A stretch of 64,000 nt of DNA, taken from positions 165,621 through 229,620 of the forward strand of contig NZ_BMTY01000006.1 in NCBI RefSeq assembly GCF_014649915.1, written 5' to 3'. A model generated the notes under the pieces. The model ran no database searches, was not told the DNA's origin, and saw only the letters and a list, made by a program, of their open reading frames with translations. Made by a program: the position numbers and the translations under genes. The first letter of the stretch is position 1. Every line of letters starts with the position of its first letter. Source of the DNA: Streptomyces toxytricini (GTDB lineage: Bacteria > Actinomycetota > Actinomycetes > Streptomycetales > Streptomycetaceae). Positions 29,685-38,170 of this stretch are shown piece after piece.

Positions 29685-29771
29685 CGCTCCCCCTCGGATT
29701 GGCGGACCGGTCAGGCCCGGCCTCTCCGAGGCTAGACCCCGCCACTGACAGGGGGCCGGGCGTCGGGCCGC

Positions 29772-30278
29772 CTACGCCGGGTCCTCGCGCGGCGGTTCGT
29801 CGTCGTCGCCGCGGCGCAGGGTGTGCAGGCCGCCCTGCGGGGTCCAGGTGCGGATCACCAGCTCGTCGCCGTCCACCCCGACGTGCACCACCTCCGTCAG
29901 GTCCGCGTGGAACAGGTCGAAGGGGTGCGGGTTCTCCGTCTCCTCCGCGTACCGGTGCAGTTCCGGCGGGTCCACCAGCTCGATCGCCCGCCCCGAGACC
30001 CGCACGTCCCCGTCGGGCATCGAATCGTCCGGGCCGGGGTTGCTGTGCAGCGCGAACCGCGGGTCGCGCCGCAGGTCCCGCGCCTTGCGCGAGCCCTGCA
30101 TCATGCCGAGCCACAGCTCGCCGCCGCGGATCTCGACGTTCAGGCCGGCCAGCCGCGGGGAGCCGTCGCTGCGGAGGGTGGCCAGGACGTGGTGGGGGTA
30201 CTGGGCGAAGCGGGCCCGGACGGTCGCCGCGAACTCCGGCTCCCGAGCCTCGAACGCCGCCCAATTGTTCGTGGTCAT
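29772..30278 (-). CDS. Pyridoxamine-5'-phosphate oxidase-fold (FMN/F420) protein
   Basis: A 168-residue split-barrel protein. It shows FAQYPHHVLATLRSDGSPRLAGLNVEI, GELWLGMMQGSRKARDLRRDPRFALHS and VRVSGRAIELVDPPE, the usual order of strands in the PNPOx-like family. Members bind FMN, F420 or haem and reduce small molecules; the substrate cannot be told here. It stands alone between a secreted protein and a VWA protein on the same strand. Confidence 0.85.
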   Translation of the reverse strand: MTTNNWAAFEAREPEFAATVRARFAQYPHHVLATLRSDGSPRLAGLNVEIRGGELWLGMMQGSRKARDLRRDPRFALHSNPGPDDSMPDGDVRVSGRAIELVDPPELHRYAEETENPHPFDLFHADLTEVVHVGVDGDELVIRTWTPQGGLHTLRRGDDDEPPREDPA

Positions 30279-30314
30279 ACTCCCATCAAACCGCCCGCCC
30301 CCGCCCGCCCGGCG

Positions 30315-31043
30315 TCAGGCGCGCACGATGCCCGCCGCGCGCGCCGCCGCCAGCCAGGACGGGAACTCCCCGAGCAGCCGGTCGTACAGCACCCGGTCCG
30401 GGACGGCCCGCGGGTCCGTTCCGGCGTGGAAGTAGCCGGCGTTGTCGACGACCCGCCTGGACGGCACGGGCAGGTCGTCCAGGCGGCGCAGGAAGTCGAA
30501 CTGGCTGCTGCGGGTGTCGCCGAAGCCGATGAACTGCCAGAACAGCGGCAGCTTCGCCGCCTTGCACAGGTACGCCTCCGCGGCCCGCTTGTCGATCGGC
30601 CCGCCGTCCGTCTGGAAGACGACGAGCGCCGGCCGGCGCGTGCCCGCGTCCAGGTAGTGGTCGATGACCGCGTCCATCGCCGCGTGGTAGGAGGTCTTGC
30701 CCATGTGGCCGAGGCGGGAGGCGATCTCGGCGACGCGCCCGGCGTGCCCGGCGAGCGGTATCTCCTCGACGGCGTCGACGTCGGTCGAGAAGAACACCAC
30801 CGGGACCCGGCCGTCGTCGTCCAGGTGCGCCGACAGGCCCAGCACCCGGTCCGCGAGCGCCTGCACCGTGCCGTCCTTGTAGTACGGGCGCATCGACCCC
30901 GAGTAGTCGAGGACCAGGTAGACCGCGGCGCGCCCGCCCTCCAGCCCGTGCCCGCGGAGCGACGCCCCGGCGCTCTTGTACAGGTTCACCAGCGCCGGAG
31001 CGGTCCGTTCCATCTTGCGGAGGTCGATCGCACTGCCCGTCAT
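30315..31043 (-). CDS. VWA-domain protein (TerF/TerY-like)
   Basis: A 242-residue cytoplasmic protein that is essentially a von Willebrand factor A domain. The MIDAS motif is AVYLVLDYSGSMRPYYKDG, followed by VPVVFFSTDVDAVEEI, a conserved GHMGKTSYHAAMDAV and LVVFQTDGGPIDKRAAE. The N-terminus (MTGSAIDLRKMERTAPALVNLYKSAG) resembles proteins of tellurite-resistance (Ter) groups. No other ter genes are near. A role in calcium- or stress-related protein assembly is inferred only. Confidence 0.85.
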   Translation of the reverse strand: MTGSAIDLRKMERTAPALVNLYKSAGASLRGHGLEGGRAAVYLVLDYSGSMRPYYKDGTVQALADRVLGLSAHLDDDGRVPVVFFSTDVDAVEEIPLAGHAGRVAEIASRLGHMGKTSYHAAMDAVIDHYLDAGTRRPALVVFQTDGGPIDKRAAEAYLCKAAKLPLFWQFIGFGDTRSSQFDFLRRLDDLPVPSRRVVDNAGYFHAGTDPRAVPDRVLYDRLLGEFPSWLAAARAAGIVRA

Positions 31044-31109
31044 GCGGCGAGCGTACGCGGCCCGGCGCCGCCCGTCCGGAGTACCCCCGGGTAGGCAGGG
31101 GCGGCCGCT

Positions 31110-32144
31110 TCAGGGCGCGGCCGTGCCGCGCCGGGCGTGCGGCCAGGACCGCGCCACCACCGCCCGGCACTGCGCCGGCGTGCCCCAGGCGTCCCGCAGC
31201 GGGCGGGCCTTGCGCAGCCACAGCGACAGGTCCGACTCCTCGGTGTAGCCGATCGCCCCGTGGACCTGCAGCGCCGTCAGGGCCGCCCCGTACGCGGCCC
31301 CGCCCGCCGCGAGCTTCGCGGCCGCGACCTCCGCCGCGTCCAGCGACAGCGCCGCCGCCCACACCAGCGGCCGCGCGAACTCCAGTGCCAGCAGCGTGTC
31401 CGCCAGCCGGTGCTTCACCGCCTGGAAGGCGCCGATCGGCATCCCGAACTGGGTGCGCTGCCGCGCGTACCGCGCCGTCCGCTCCAGCAGCGCCTCCCCG
31501 ACGCCGAGGCACTGGGCCGCCGTCAGCAGCCGCGCCCAGTCGCCCGCGGTGCGGGCCGCCGCGAGCACGGCGGGCCCGGCCGCCGGCACCTCGCCGCCGC
31601 CCGGCGCCAGACGGGCCGGCCGGCGCGCCGGGTCCGCCGACCGCAGCACGGCCGCGACGCCGACCGGGCGCGGGCCCCCGTACGCGCGCAGCCGGCCCGC
31701 GGCGTCCACCGTGAAGCAGTGCTCCGCCGCGTCCGCGTCCAGGGCGTACGGGCCGCCGCCCGGCAGCAGCAGGGAGGCCGCCTCCCCGCCCGCCACCAGC
31801 CGCGGCACGAACCGGGCCGCCGCCTCCGCGCCGGGGCCGCCCTCCAGCCGCGACAGCAGCACCGCCGCCGCCGCGGTCTCCACCACCGGCCCCGGCATCC
31901 CCGCCCGCCCCACCTCCACCATGGCGGCCGCCAGTTCCACCGGCAGCGGCCCCGCCCCGCCGTACGCCTCCGGCGCGGCCGGCGCGAACAGGCCCGCCGC
32001 GGCCAGCCGCTTCCACACCGCCCGCCCGGGCGCGAAGTCCCCCGCCGCCCAGGCCCGGACCGCCGCCGGCACGTCCGCGGCCGCCAGCAGGGCGCGTACC
32101 GCCCGGGCGAAGTCCGTCTGCTCCTCGGTCGGCAGGAAGCGCAT
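31110..32144 (-). CDS. Acyl-CoA dehydrogenase, small/partner subunit type (FadE32/33-like)
   Basis: A 344-residue protein, shorter than a typical acyl-CoA dehydrogenase. It retains RFLPTEEQTDFARAVRALL, FAPAAPEAYGGAGPLPVE, ARQRTQFGMPIGAFQAVKHRLAD and LQVHGAIGYTEESDLSLWLRKA. In mycobacterial steroid catabolism such short proteins pair with a longer one as alpha2beta2 dehydrogenases. Its ATG overlaps the stop of the longer acyl-CoA dehydrogenase by one base, which fits a two-subunit enzyme. Part of the putative KstR2 regulon. Confidence 0.85.
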   Translation of the reverse strand: MRFLPTEEQTDFARAVRALLAAADVPAAVRAWAAGDFAPGRAVWKRLAAAGLFAPAAPEAYGGAGPLPVELAAAMVEVGRAGMPGPVVETAAAAVLLSRLEGGPGAEAAARFVPRLVAGGEAASLLLPGGGPYALDADAAEHCFTVDAAGRLRAYGGPRPVGVAAVLRSADPARRPARLAPGGGEVPAAGPAVLAAARTAGDWARLLTAAQCLGVGEALLERTARYARQRTQFGMPIGAFQAVKHRLADTLLALEFARPLVWAAALSLDAAEVAAAKLAAGGAAYGAALTALQVHGAIGYTEESDLSLWLRKARPLRDAWGTPAQCRAVVARSWPHARRGTAAP

Positions 32145-33292
32145 CAGCGGCGGCCCTTCGGCAGGCCGAGCAGCCGCTCGGCGATGATGTCGCGCTGGAT
32201 CTCGTTCGTCCCCGCGTAGATCGGGCCGGCCAGCGAGAACAGCCAGCCCTGCGCCCACTCCCCGTCGACCAGCTCCGCCTCCGCGCCGCCCAGCAGGTCC
32301 AGCGCCGTCTCGTGCAGGGCGAGGTCGTACTGCGACCAGAACACCTTGTTCAGGCTGGACTCGGCGCCCGTCCGCCCGCCCTCGGCGATCCGGGCCGCCG
32401 CCGCCCACGTGAACAGCTCGTAGGCGCGCGCCCCGACCAGCGCGTCCGCGACCCGGTCGCGCAGCGCGGTGTCCGCCGGGTCGCCCGCCGACCGCCACAG
32501 CGCGTACAGCCGGTCCGCCGCGGCGAGGAACCGGCCCGGCGGGCGGAGGGTGAGGCCGCGCTCGCTGCCCGTCGCGGACATGGCGATCCGCCATCCCTGC
32601 CCGGGCTCGCCGATGACGTCCCGGTCCGGTACGAACACCCCGTCCAGGAAGAGCTCCGCGAAGGCCGGCTTGCCGTCGAGCCGGCCGATCGGCCGCACGT
32701 CCACGCCCGGTGCCCGCAGGTCGAACACCAGGTACGTCAGCCCCTGGTGCGGCCGGTCCGCCGCCGGCCCGGTGCGGAACAGCCCGAAGGCCCGGTCGGC
32801 GAACGCCGCCCGCGAGGACCACGTCTTCTGCCCGTACAGCAGCCAGCCGTCCGCGGTGCGCTCGGCCCGCGCCCGCAGCGAGGCGAGGTCCGAGCCGGCC
32901 TCCGGCTCCGACCAGGCCTGCGCCCACACCTGCTCCCCGCGCGCCATCGGCGGCAGCAGCCGCTCCCGCTGCTCCGGCGTGCCGTGGTCGAACAGGGTGG
33001 GGGCCAGCAGGCCGATGCCGTTCTGGGAGACCCGGGCCGGGGCGCCGGCCGCCCAGTACTCCTCCTCGAAGACCAGCCACCGCTCCAGGTCCGCGCCCCG
33101 GCCGCCGTACTCCCGCGGCCAGGACACCGCCGACCAGCCGCCGGCGTACAGGAGGGCCTCCCACTCCCGGTGCGCGGCGAAGCCCTCCGCGGTCTCCAGG
33201 GAGGGCAGCGGGGCCGCCGGGACGTTCCGCGCGAGCCAGTCCCGGGCCTCGGCCCGGAAGGCCTCCACCTCGGGCGGATGGGTCAGGTCCAT
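32144..33292 (-). CDS. Acyl-CoA dehydrogenase, large subunit type (FadE30/31-like)
   Basis: A 382-residue FAD enzyme from the ATG at 33292 (MDLTHPPEVEAFRAEARDW), with AGGAG upstream. FAD/substrate segments are WSEPEAGSDLASLRARAER, YGQKTWSSRAAFADRAFG and IYAGTNEIQRDIIAERLLGLP. The position holding Glu in the common YEGT motif is Ala here (YAGT), as seen in several steroid-specific dehydrogenases. By position next to ipdF and kstR2 it corresponds to FadE30, which acts early on HIP-CoA, but FadE31 is also possible. Confidence 0.87.
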   Translation of the reverse strand: MDLTHPPEVEAFRAEARDWLARNVPAAPLPSLETAEGFAAHREWEALLYAGGWSAVSWPREYGGRGADLERWLVFEEEYWAAGAPARVSQNGIGLLAPTLFDHGTPEQRERLLPPMARGEQVWAQAWSEPEAGSDLASLRARAERTADGWLLYGQKTWSSRAAFADRAFGLFRTGPAADRPHQGLTYLVFDLRAPGVDVRPIGRLDGKPAFAELFLDGVFVPDRDVIGEPGQGWRIAMSATGSERGLTLRPPGRFLAAADRLYALWRSAGDPADTALRDRVADALVGARAYELFTWAAAARIAEGGRTGAESSLNKVFWSQYDLALHETALDLLGGAEAELVDGEWAQGWLFSLAGPIYAGTNEIQRDIIAERLLGLPKGRR

Positions 33293-33345
33293 CGGCTGCC
33301 GGCTCCTTCCGGGGGCGGGCGCCCCCGTGGGGCGCACCATGCTTC

Positions 33346-33365
33346 CCTAACAAGTGTTTGGTAGG
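33346..33365. promoter_or_regulatory. KstR2-like operator in the fadE/ipdF divergent promoter
   Basis: CCTAACAAGTGTTTGGTAGG is an imperfect palindrome (7 of 10 positions symmetric). Its core AACAAGTGTTTGGT fits the reported KstR2 pattern AnCAAGnnCTTGnT with one mismatch. A closely related palindrome lies in the other divergent promoter of the cluster at 41638-41657. Confidence 0.7.
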
Positions 33366-33406
33366 TTAACGTACGGCCCCGACCGGAGTCGAGGAGGTAC
33401 GTCGCC

Positions 33407-34246
33407 GTGCACGCCCCCGAACCAGTCCCCCCGGCCGCCGCCACCGCCGCGGACGCCCCCGAGCCCGTCCCCGGGCACGGCCTCCTCGCCGGCCGCACCG
33501 CCGTCGTCACCGCCGCCGCCGGCACCGGCATCGGCGGCGCCACCGCCCGCCGCTTCCTCGAGGAAGGCGCCCGCGTCGTCCTCGGCGACGCCCACGCCCG
33601 CCGCCTGAAGGAGACCGAGGAGGCCCTCGCCGCCGAGTTCGGCGCCGACCGTGTCACCTCCCTGACCTGCGACGTCACCGACGAAGCCCAGGTCCGGGCC
33701 CTTTTCGCCCACGCCGAGGCCGCGCACGGCCGCCTCGACGCCGTCGTCAACAACGCAGGCCTCGGCGGCACCGCCGCCCTCGCCGACATGACCGACGACC
33801 AGTGGCACCGCGTCCTCGACGTCACCCTGGGCGGCACGTTCCGCTGCACCCGCGCCGCCCTCCGCTCCTTCCGTGCGGCCGCCGACGACCCGGCCCGCCG
33901 CGGCGGCGTCATCGTCAACAACGCCTCCGTCCTCGGCTGGCGCGCCCAGCCCGGCCAGGCCCACTACGCCGCCGCCAAGGCCGGCGTCATGGCCCTGACC
34001 CGCTGCGCCGCCCTGGAAGCCGCCGCGTTCGGCGTCCGCGTCAACGCCGTCGCCCCCAGCCTCGCCGCCCACCCCCACCTGGCGAAGACCACCACCCCCG
34101 AGCTGCTGGACGCGCTGGCCGCCCGCGAGGCCTTCGGCCGCGCCGCCCGGCCCTGGGAGGTCGCCAACGTCATCGTCTTCCTGGCCAGCGGCTACTCGTC
34201 GTACATGACCGGCGAGACCGTCTCCGTCAGCAGCCGGCACCCCTGA
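33407..34246 (+). CDS. ipdF: SDR dehydrogenase of HIP degradation (IpdF-like)
   Basis: A 279-residue short-chain dehydrogenase with a GTG start after AGGAGGT. The Rossmann motif is TAAAGTGIGGATARRFLEEG, with NNAGLGG, catalytic Ser in VNNASVLGW and HYAAAKAGVMALTR for Tyr/Lys. In mycobacteria IpdF oxidises a 5-hydroxy group of the HIP-derived CoA thioester. Assignment follows the neighbours (kstR2, fadA6, fadE) in the same order as Rv3556c-Rv3560c. It is transcribed from the KstR2-like box just upstream. Confidence 0.82.
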   Translation: MHAPEPVPPAAATAADAPEPVPGHGLLAGRTAVVTAAAGTGIGGATARRFLEEGARVVLGDAHARRLKETEEALAAEFGADRVTSLTCDVTDEAQVRALFAHAEAAHGRLDAVVNNAGLGGTAALADMTDDQWHRVLDVTLGGTFRCTRAALRSFRAAADDPARRGGVIVNNASVLGWRAQPGQAHYAAAKAGVMALTRCAALEAAAFGVRVNAVAPSLAAHPHLAKTTTPELLDALAAREAFGRAARPWEVANVIVFLASGYSSYMTGETVSVSSRHP

Positions 34247-34280
34247 CGGGTCCTCCCCGGATCGGACGGACAATGGGCGC

Positions 34281-34901
34281 GTGCCACAGAACAAGCCGCC
34301 GAAGAAGCCCGCCGGGACGGCCTCGCCCGACCGCCGCCGCGAACTCCTCGACACCGCCGCCCGGGTCTTCGCGGCCCAGGGCTACAACGCCACCACCGTC
34401 CGCCGGATCGCCGACGCCGCAGGCATGCTCGCCGGCAGCCTCTACTACCACTTCGATTCCAAGGAATCGATGCTCGACGAGATCCTCTCGGCCTTCCTCG
34501 GCGAACTGTGGGAGGGCTACGACGCCGTCCTCGCGGCCGGCCTCGGCCCCCGCGAGACCATCGAGGCCCTCGTCACCGAGTCCTTCCGGGAGATCGACCG
34601 GCACCGCGACGCCGTCGCCATCTACCAGAAGGAATCCCGCCACCTCGCCCTGCAGCCCCGCTTCCGCTACCTCGCCGACTCCCAGCAGAAGTTCGAGAAG
34701 GCCTGGCTCGGCACCCTCGAACGCGGCGTCGCCGACCGGGTCTTCCGCGCCGACCTCGACATCCGCCTCACCTACCGCTTCGTCCGCGACACCGTGTGGG
34801 TGGCCGCGTCCTGGTACCGGCCCCAGGGACGGCACAGCCCCGAGGAGATCGCCCGCCAGTACCTCTCGATGGTCCTGGACGGGATCGCCGTACGCGACTG
34901 A
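34281..34901 (+). CDS. kstR2: TetR-family repressor, KstR2-like
   Basis: A 206-residue TetR protein. The HTH is RRELLDTAARVFAAQGYNATTVRRIADAAGMLAGSLYYHFDSKESML, residues ~18-65; the ligand domain includes HRDAVAIYQKESRHLALQPRF and TYRFVRDTVWVAASWYRPQG. KstR2 of mycobacteria represses the C/D-ring genes and is released by HIP-CoA. The identity rests on place between ipdF and fadA6 and on two nearby KstR2-like palindromes. It is expected to control itself and both divergent blocks of the cluster. Confidence 0.82.
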   Translation: MPQNKPPKKPAGTASPDRRRELLDTAARVFAAQGYNATTVRRIADAAGMLAGSLYYHFDSKESMLDEILSAFLGELWEGYDAVLAAGLGPRETIEALVTESFREIDRHRDAVAIYQKESRHLALQPRFRYLADSQQKFEKAWLGTLERGVADRVFRADLDIRLTYRFVRDTVWVAASWYRPQGRHSPEEIARQYLSMVLDGIAVRD

Positions 34902-34932
34902 CCCCAGCGCGCCCCGACCAGAGGAGCCCCCG

Positions 34933-36090
34933 ATGCCCGAGGCCTACATCGTCGACGCGGTCCGCACCCCCGTCGGGCGGCGCGGGGGAGGGCTCGCCGC
35001 CGTCCACCCCGCCGACCTCGGCGCCCACGTCCTGGCCGCCCTCGTCGGCCGCACCGGCATCGACCCGGCCGCCGTCGACGACGTCGTCTTCGGCTGCCTC
35101 GACACCGTCGGCCCGCAGGCCGGGGACATCGCCCGCACCGCCTGGCTCGCGGCCGGCCTGCCCCAGGAGGTGCCCGGCGTGACCGTGGACCGGCAGTGCG
35201 GCTCCTCCCAGCAGGCCGTCCACTTCGCCGCCCAGGCCGTCATGTCCGGCACCCAGGACCTCGTCGCCGCCGGCGGCACCCAGAACATGTCGATGATCCC
35301 CATCGCCTACGCCTCCCGGCAGGCCGCCGAACCCCTCGGGCTCACCGACGGCCCCTACGCCGGCAGCACCGGCTGGCGCGCCCGGTACGGGGACGCACCC
35401 GTCAACCAGTTCCACGGCGCCGAACTGATCGCCCGCCAGTGGGGCATCAGCCGCACCGACATGGAGGAGTACGCGCTGCGCTCCCACCGGCGGGCCGTCC
35501 GCGCCCTCGACGAGGGCCGCTTCGACCGCGAGACCGCCCCCTGCGCCGGCGTCACCGCCGACGAGGGCCCCCGCCGCGACACCACCCCCGAGAAGATGGC
35601 CGCCCTGAAACCCGTCCTCGCCGGCGGCACGATCACCGCCGCCGCCTCCTCCCAGGTCTCCGACGGCGCGGCCGCCCTGCTGATCGCCTCCGAGCGGGCC
35701 CTCGCCGACCACGGGCTGACGCCCCGCGCCCGCATCCACCACCTCTCCGCCCGCGGCGAGGACCCCATCCGCATGCTCACCGCACCCATCCCCGCCACCG
35801 CCCACGCCCTGAAGAAGACCGGCATGACCCTCGACGACATCGACCTCGTCGAGATCAACGAGGCCTTCGCCCCCGTCGTCCTCGCCTGGCTGAAGGAGAC
35901 CGGCGCCGACCCCGACCGGGTCAACCCCAACGGCGGCGCGATCGCCCTGGGCCACCCCCTCGGCGCGACCGGCGCCCGCCTCATGACCACCCTCCTCCAC
36001 GAGCTGGAGCGCACCGGCGGCCGCTACGGCCTCCAGACCATGTGCGAAGGCGGCGGACAGGCCAACGTGACCATCCTCGAACGCCTCTGA
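34933..36090 (+). CDS. fadA6: Acetyl-CoA acyltransferase (thiolase), FadA6-like
   Basis: A 385-residue thiolase from the ATG at 34933 (ribosome site GAGGAG). The nucleophile is in VDRQCGSSQQAVHFAAQ, with NEAFAPVVLAWLK, NGGAIALGHPLGATGARL and TMCEGGGQANVTILERL supplying the catalytic His and second Cys. In the HIP pathway FadA6 releases acetyl-CoA during ring breakdown. It is the third gene after the KstR2-like box and ends this arm of the cluster. Confidence 0.87.
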   Translation: MPEAYIVDAVRTPVGRRGGGLAAVHPADLGAHVLAALVGRTGIDPAAVDDVVFGCLDTVGPQAGDIARTAWLAAGLPQEVPGVTVDRQCGSSQQAVHFAAQAVMSGTQDLVAAGGTQNMSMIPIAYASRQAAEPLGLTDGPYAGSTGWRARYGDAPVNQFHGAELIARQWGISRTDMEEYALRSHRRAVRALDEGRFDRETAPCAGVTADEGPRRDTTPEKMAALKPVLAGGTITAAASSQVSDGAAALLIASERALADHGLTPRARIHHLSARGEDPIRMLTAPIPATAHALKKTGMTLDDIDLVEINEAFAPVVLAWLKETGADPDRVNPNGGAIALGHPLGATGARLMTTLLHELERTGGRYGLQTMCEGGGQANVTILERL

Positions 36091-36191
36091 ACCGCCCACG
36101 GACACCCCGGCGCACGTCCCGGCGGACACCCGCGGGGCGCGGCCCGCCCGCACCCCGCCCCGGCCCGTCCGCCCTGCGCGGAAGGCGTCCG

Positions 36192-36271
36192 TGTGGTACT
36201 TTCATCCTTGCAGTTGTGGTACCCAGGAACTTTATGTGCGCCTGACGGGACATCGTCCGCAGGCGCTTTTT
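36192..36271 (+). promoter_or_regulatory. Leader of the DEAD-box helicase gene with direct repeats and intrinsic terminator
   Basis: TGTGGTAC occurs twice (36192-36199 and 36215-36222, 23 bases apart). TTGCAG (36208-36213) and TTTATG (36231-36236) are 17 bases apart and could be a promoter. Then GCGCCTG (36238-36244) pairs with CAGGCGC (36260-36266), with inner pairing, followed directly by TTTTT: a textbook terminator 62 bases before the helicase ATG. This layout suggests control by premature termination, although the terminator may instead end the fadA6 transcript. Confidence 0.55.
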
Positions 36272-36333
36272 AATGTTTTGCACCGGATCCACCGGGTGGG
36301 GCCCTCACCGCCTCTTCAGGAGGGCCGTCCCGC

Positions 36334-37992
36334 ATGACCAGCTCCAGCAGCACCGCCCGCCCCGCCCGCCGGCCCGCCCGCGGCCGGGGACCCGCCCAGG
36401 GACGGCAGAAGCCCGGCACCGGCCGGCAGAACGCCGCCCCGGCCCCGCGGCCGCAGGAGTTCACCATGCCCGACCCGGTGGTCCCGCCGCTCCCGCCGGC
36501 CGCCGCGTTCGAGGACATGGACCTCCCCGAGGCCCTCCTGAAGACCCTCGCCGCCCAGGGCGTCACCGAGCCGTTCCCCATCCAGGCCGCCACCCTGCCG
36601 AACTCCCTCGCGGGCCGCGACCTCCTCGGCCGCGGCCGCACCGGCTCCGGCAAGACCCTCGCCTTCGGCCTGGCCCTCCTCGCCCGCACCGCCGGCCGCC
36701 GCGCCCAGCCCAAGGCCCCGCTCGCCCTGGTCCTCGTACCGACCCGCGAACTGGCCCAGCAGGTCACCGACGCCCTCGCCCCCTACGCCACCGCGCTGAA
36801 CCTGCGCACCGCGACCGTCGTCGGCGGCATGTCGATCAACCGGCAGGCCGGTGCACTGCGCCGCGGCGCCGAGGTGCTCGTCGCCACCCCCGGCCGCCTG
36901 AAGGACCTCATCGACCGCGGCGACGCCGTCCTCGACCAGGTCGCCATCACCGTCCTCGACGAGGCCGACCAGATGACCGACATGGGCTTCATGCCCCAGG
37001 TCACCGCCCTCCTGGACCAGGTCGAGCCCGGCGGCCAGCGCCTGCTGTTCTCCGCGACGCTCGACAAGAACATCGACAAGCTCGTCCGAAGGTTCCTCAC
37101 CGACCCGGTCGGCCACTCCGTCGACCCGTCGGCCGGTGCGGTCACCACCATGGAGCACCACGTCCTGTACGTGATGGACGAGACCGACAAGAAGGCCGTC
37201 GCCACCCGCATCGCCGCCCGCGACGGCCGCGTCATCATGTTCGTCGACACCAAGCGCGGCGTCGACCGCATGGTCAAGCGCCTCCTCGCCCAGGGCGTGC
37301 GCGCCTCCGGCCTGCACGGCGGCCGCTCCCAGCCGCAGCGCAACCGCACCCTGGACTGGTTCAAGACCGGCGAGGTCACCGCGCTGATCGCGACGAACGT
37401 CGCCGCCCGCGGCATCCACATCGACGACCTCGACCTCGTCGTCAACGTCGACCCGCCCACCGACCACAAGGACTACCTGCACCGCGGCGGCCGCACCGCC
37501 CGCGCCGGCGAGTCCGGCAGCGTCGTCACCCTCGTCCTGCCCGAGCAGAAGCGCGACATGTCCCGCCTCATGTCCGACGCCGGGATCTCCCCGCGCACCG
37601 CGCAGGTCAAGTCCTCCGACGACGAGCTGTCCCGGCTCACCGGCGCCCGCGAGCCCTCCGGCGTGCCCGTCGTCATCGAGGTGCCCCAGCCGGCGGCCCC
37701 GCCGAAGCAGCGAACCGGCCAGGGCGGCGGCGGACGGCGCCGCTCCGGCCGCGGCCAGGGCGGCGGCGGCCAGAACGGCGGCCAGGGCGGCGGGCGCGGC
37801 GGCGCCGGACGCACCGAGGCCGGCGCGGGGGCCGCGCAGGCCTCCGGCGACGGGCGGCAGCGCCGCACCCGCGGTACGGCCCAGGGCGGCGCCCCGGCCG
37901 CGGCCCGCACCGGCGGCTCCCGCTCCGGTTCCTCCGGCGGCCGTCGGCGCTCCGGCGGCGACCGCCAGCCGGCCGCCCGCGGCGGAGCCTGA
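36334..37992 (+). CDS. DEAD-box RNA helicase with Gly/Arg-rich tail
   Basis: A 552-residue RhlE/CsdA-type helicase. Motifs in order: Q-motif FPIQAATLPN, motif I GRGRTGSGKTLAFG, Ia VPTRELAQQV, Ib VATPGRLKDLI, II VLDEADQM, III LFSATLD, V NVAARGIHIDDLDLVVN and VI HRGGRTARAG. The C-terminal ~120 residues are rich in Gly, Arg and Gln and will bind RNA nonspecifically. The N-terminus is also disordered. Such proteins help ribosome assembly and mRNA turnover, often in the cold. It interrupts the steroid cluster but has its own leader. Confidence 0.93.
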   Translation: MTSSSSTARPARRPARGRGPAQGRQKPGTGRQNAAPAPRPQEFTMPDPVVPPLPPAAAFEDMDLPEALLKTLAAQGVTEPFPIQAATLPNSLAGRDLLGRGRTGSGKTLAFGLALLARTAGRRAQPKAPLALVLVPTRELAQQVTDALAPYATALNLRTATVVGGMSINRQAGALRRGAEVLVATPGRLKDLIDRGDAVLDQVAITVLDEADQMTDMGFMPQVTALLDQVEPGGQRLLFSATLDKNIDKLVRRFLTDPVGHSVDPSAGAVTTMEHHVLYVMDETDKKAVATRIAARDGRVIMFVDTKRGVDRMVKRLLAQGVRASGLHGGRSQPQRNRTLDWFKTGEVTALIATNVAARGIHIDDLDLVVNVDPPTDHKDYLHRGGRTARAGESGSVVTLVLPEQKRDMSRLMSDAGISPRTAQVKSSDDELSRLTGAREPSGVPVVIEVPQPAAPPKQRTGQGGGGRRRSGRGQGGGGQNGGQGGGRGGAGRTEAGAGAAQASGDGRQRRTRGTAQGGAPAAARTGGSRSGSSGGRRRSGGDRQPAARGGA

Positions 37993-38008
37993 GCAGCAGG
38001 AGGCCGGC

Positions 38009-38027
38009 GCCGGGGCCGAGCCCCGGC
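38009..38027. terminator. Hairpin between convergent helicase and ipdC
   Basis: GCCGGGGC (38009-38016) pairs with GCCCCGGC (38020-38027) around CGA. A second perfect 8-bp hairpin, GCGGCACC / GGTGCCGC, lies at 38124-38149. Both sit in the gap between the convergent genes. Confidence 0.55.
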
Positions 38028-38170
38028 CCGCCGAGCGGCACCGGGGACCGAGCCGCATCAGAGGGGGACAGTACGCCCGCGCACCCGGGCGGAGCCGCCC
38101 CCCCTGGCAAACGCCGCGGCCGGGCGGCACCCGGGTCCGGCGGTGCCGCTGTCCGGCGCTCCGCCGGGAA

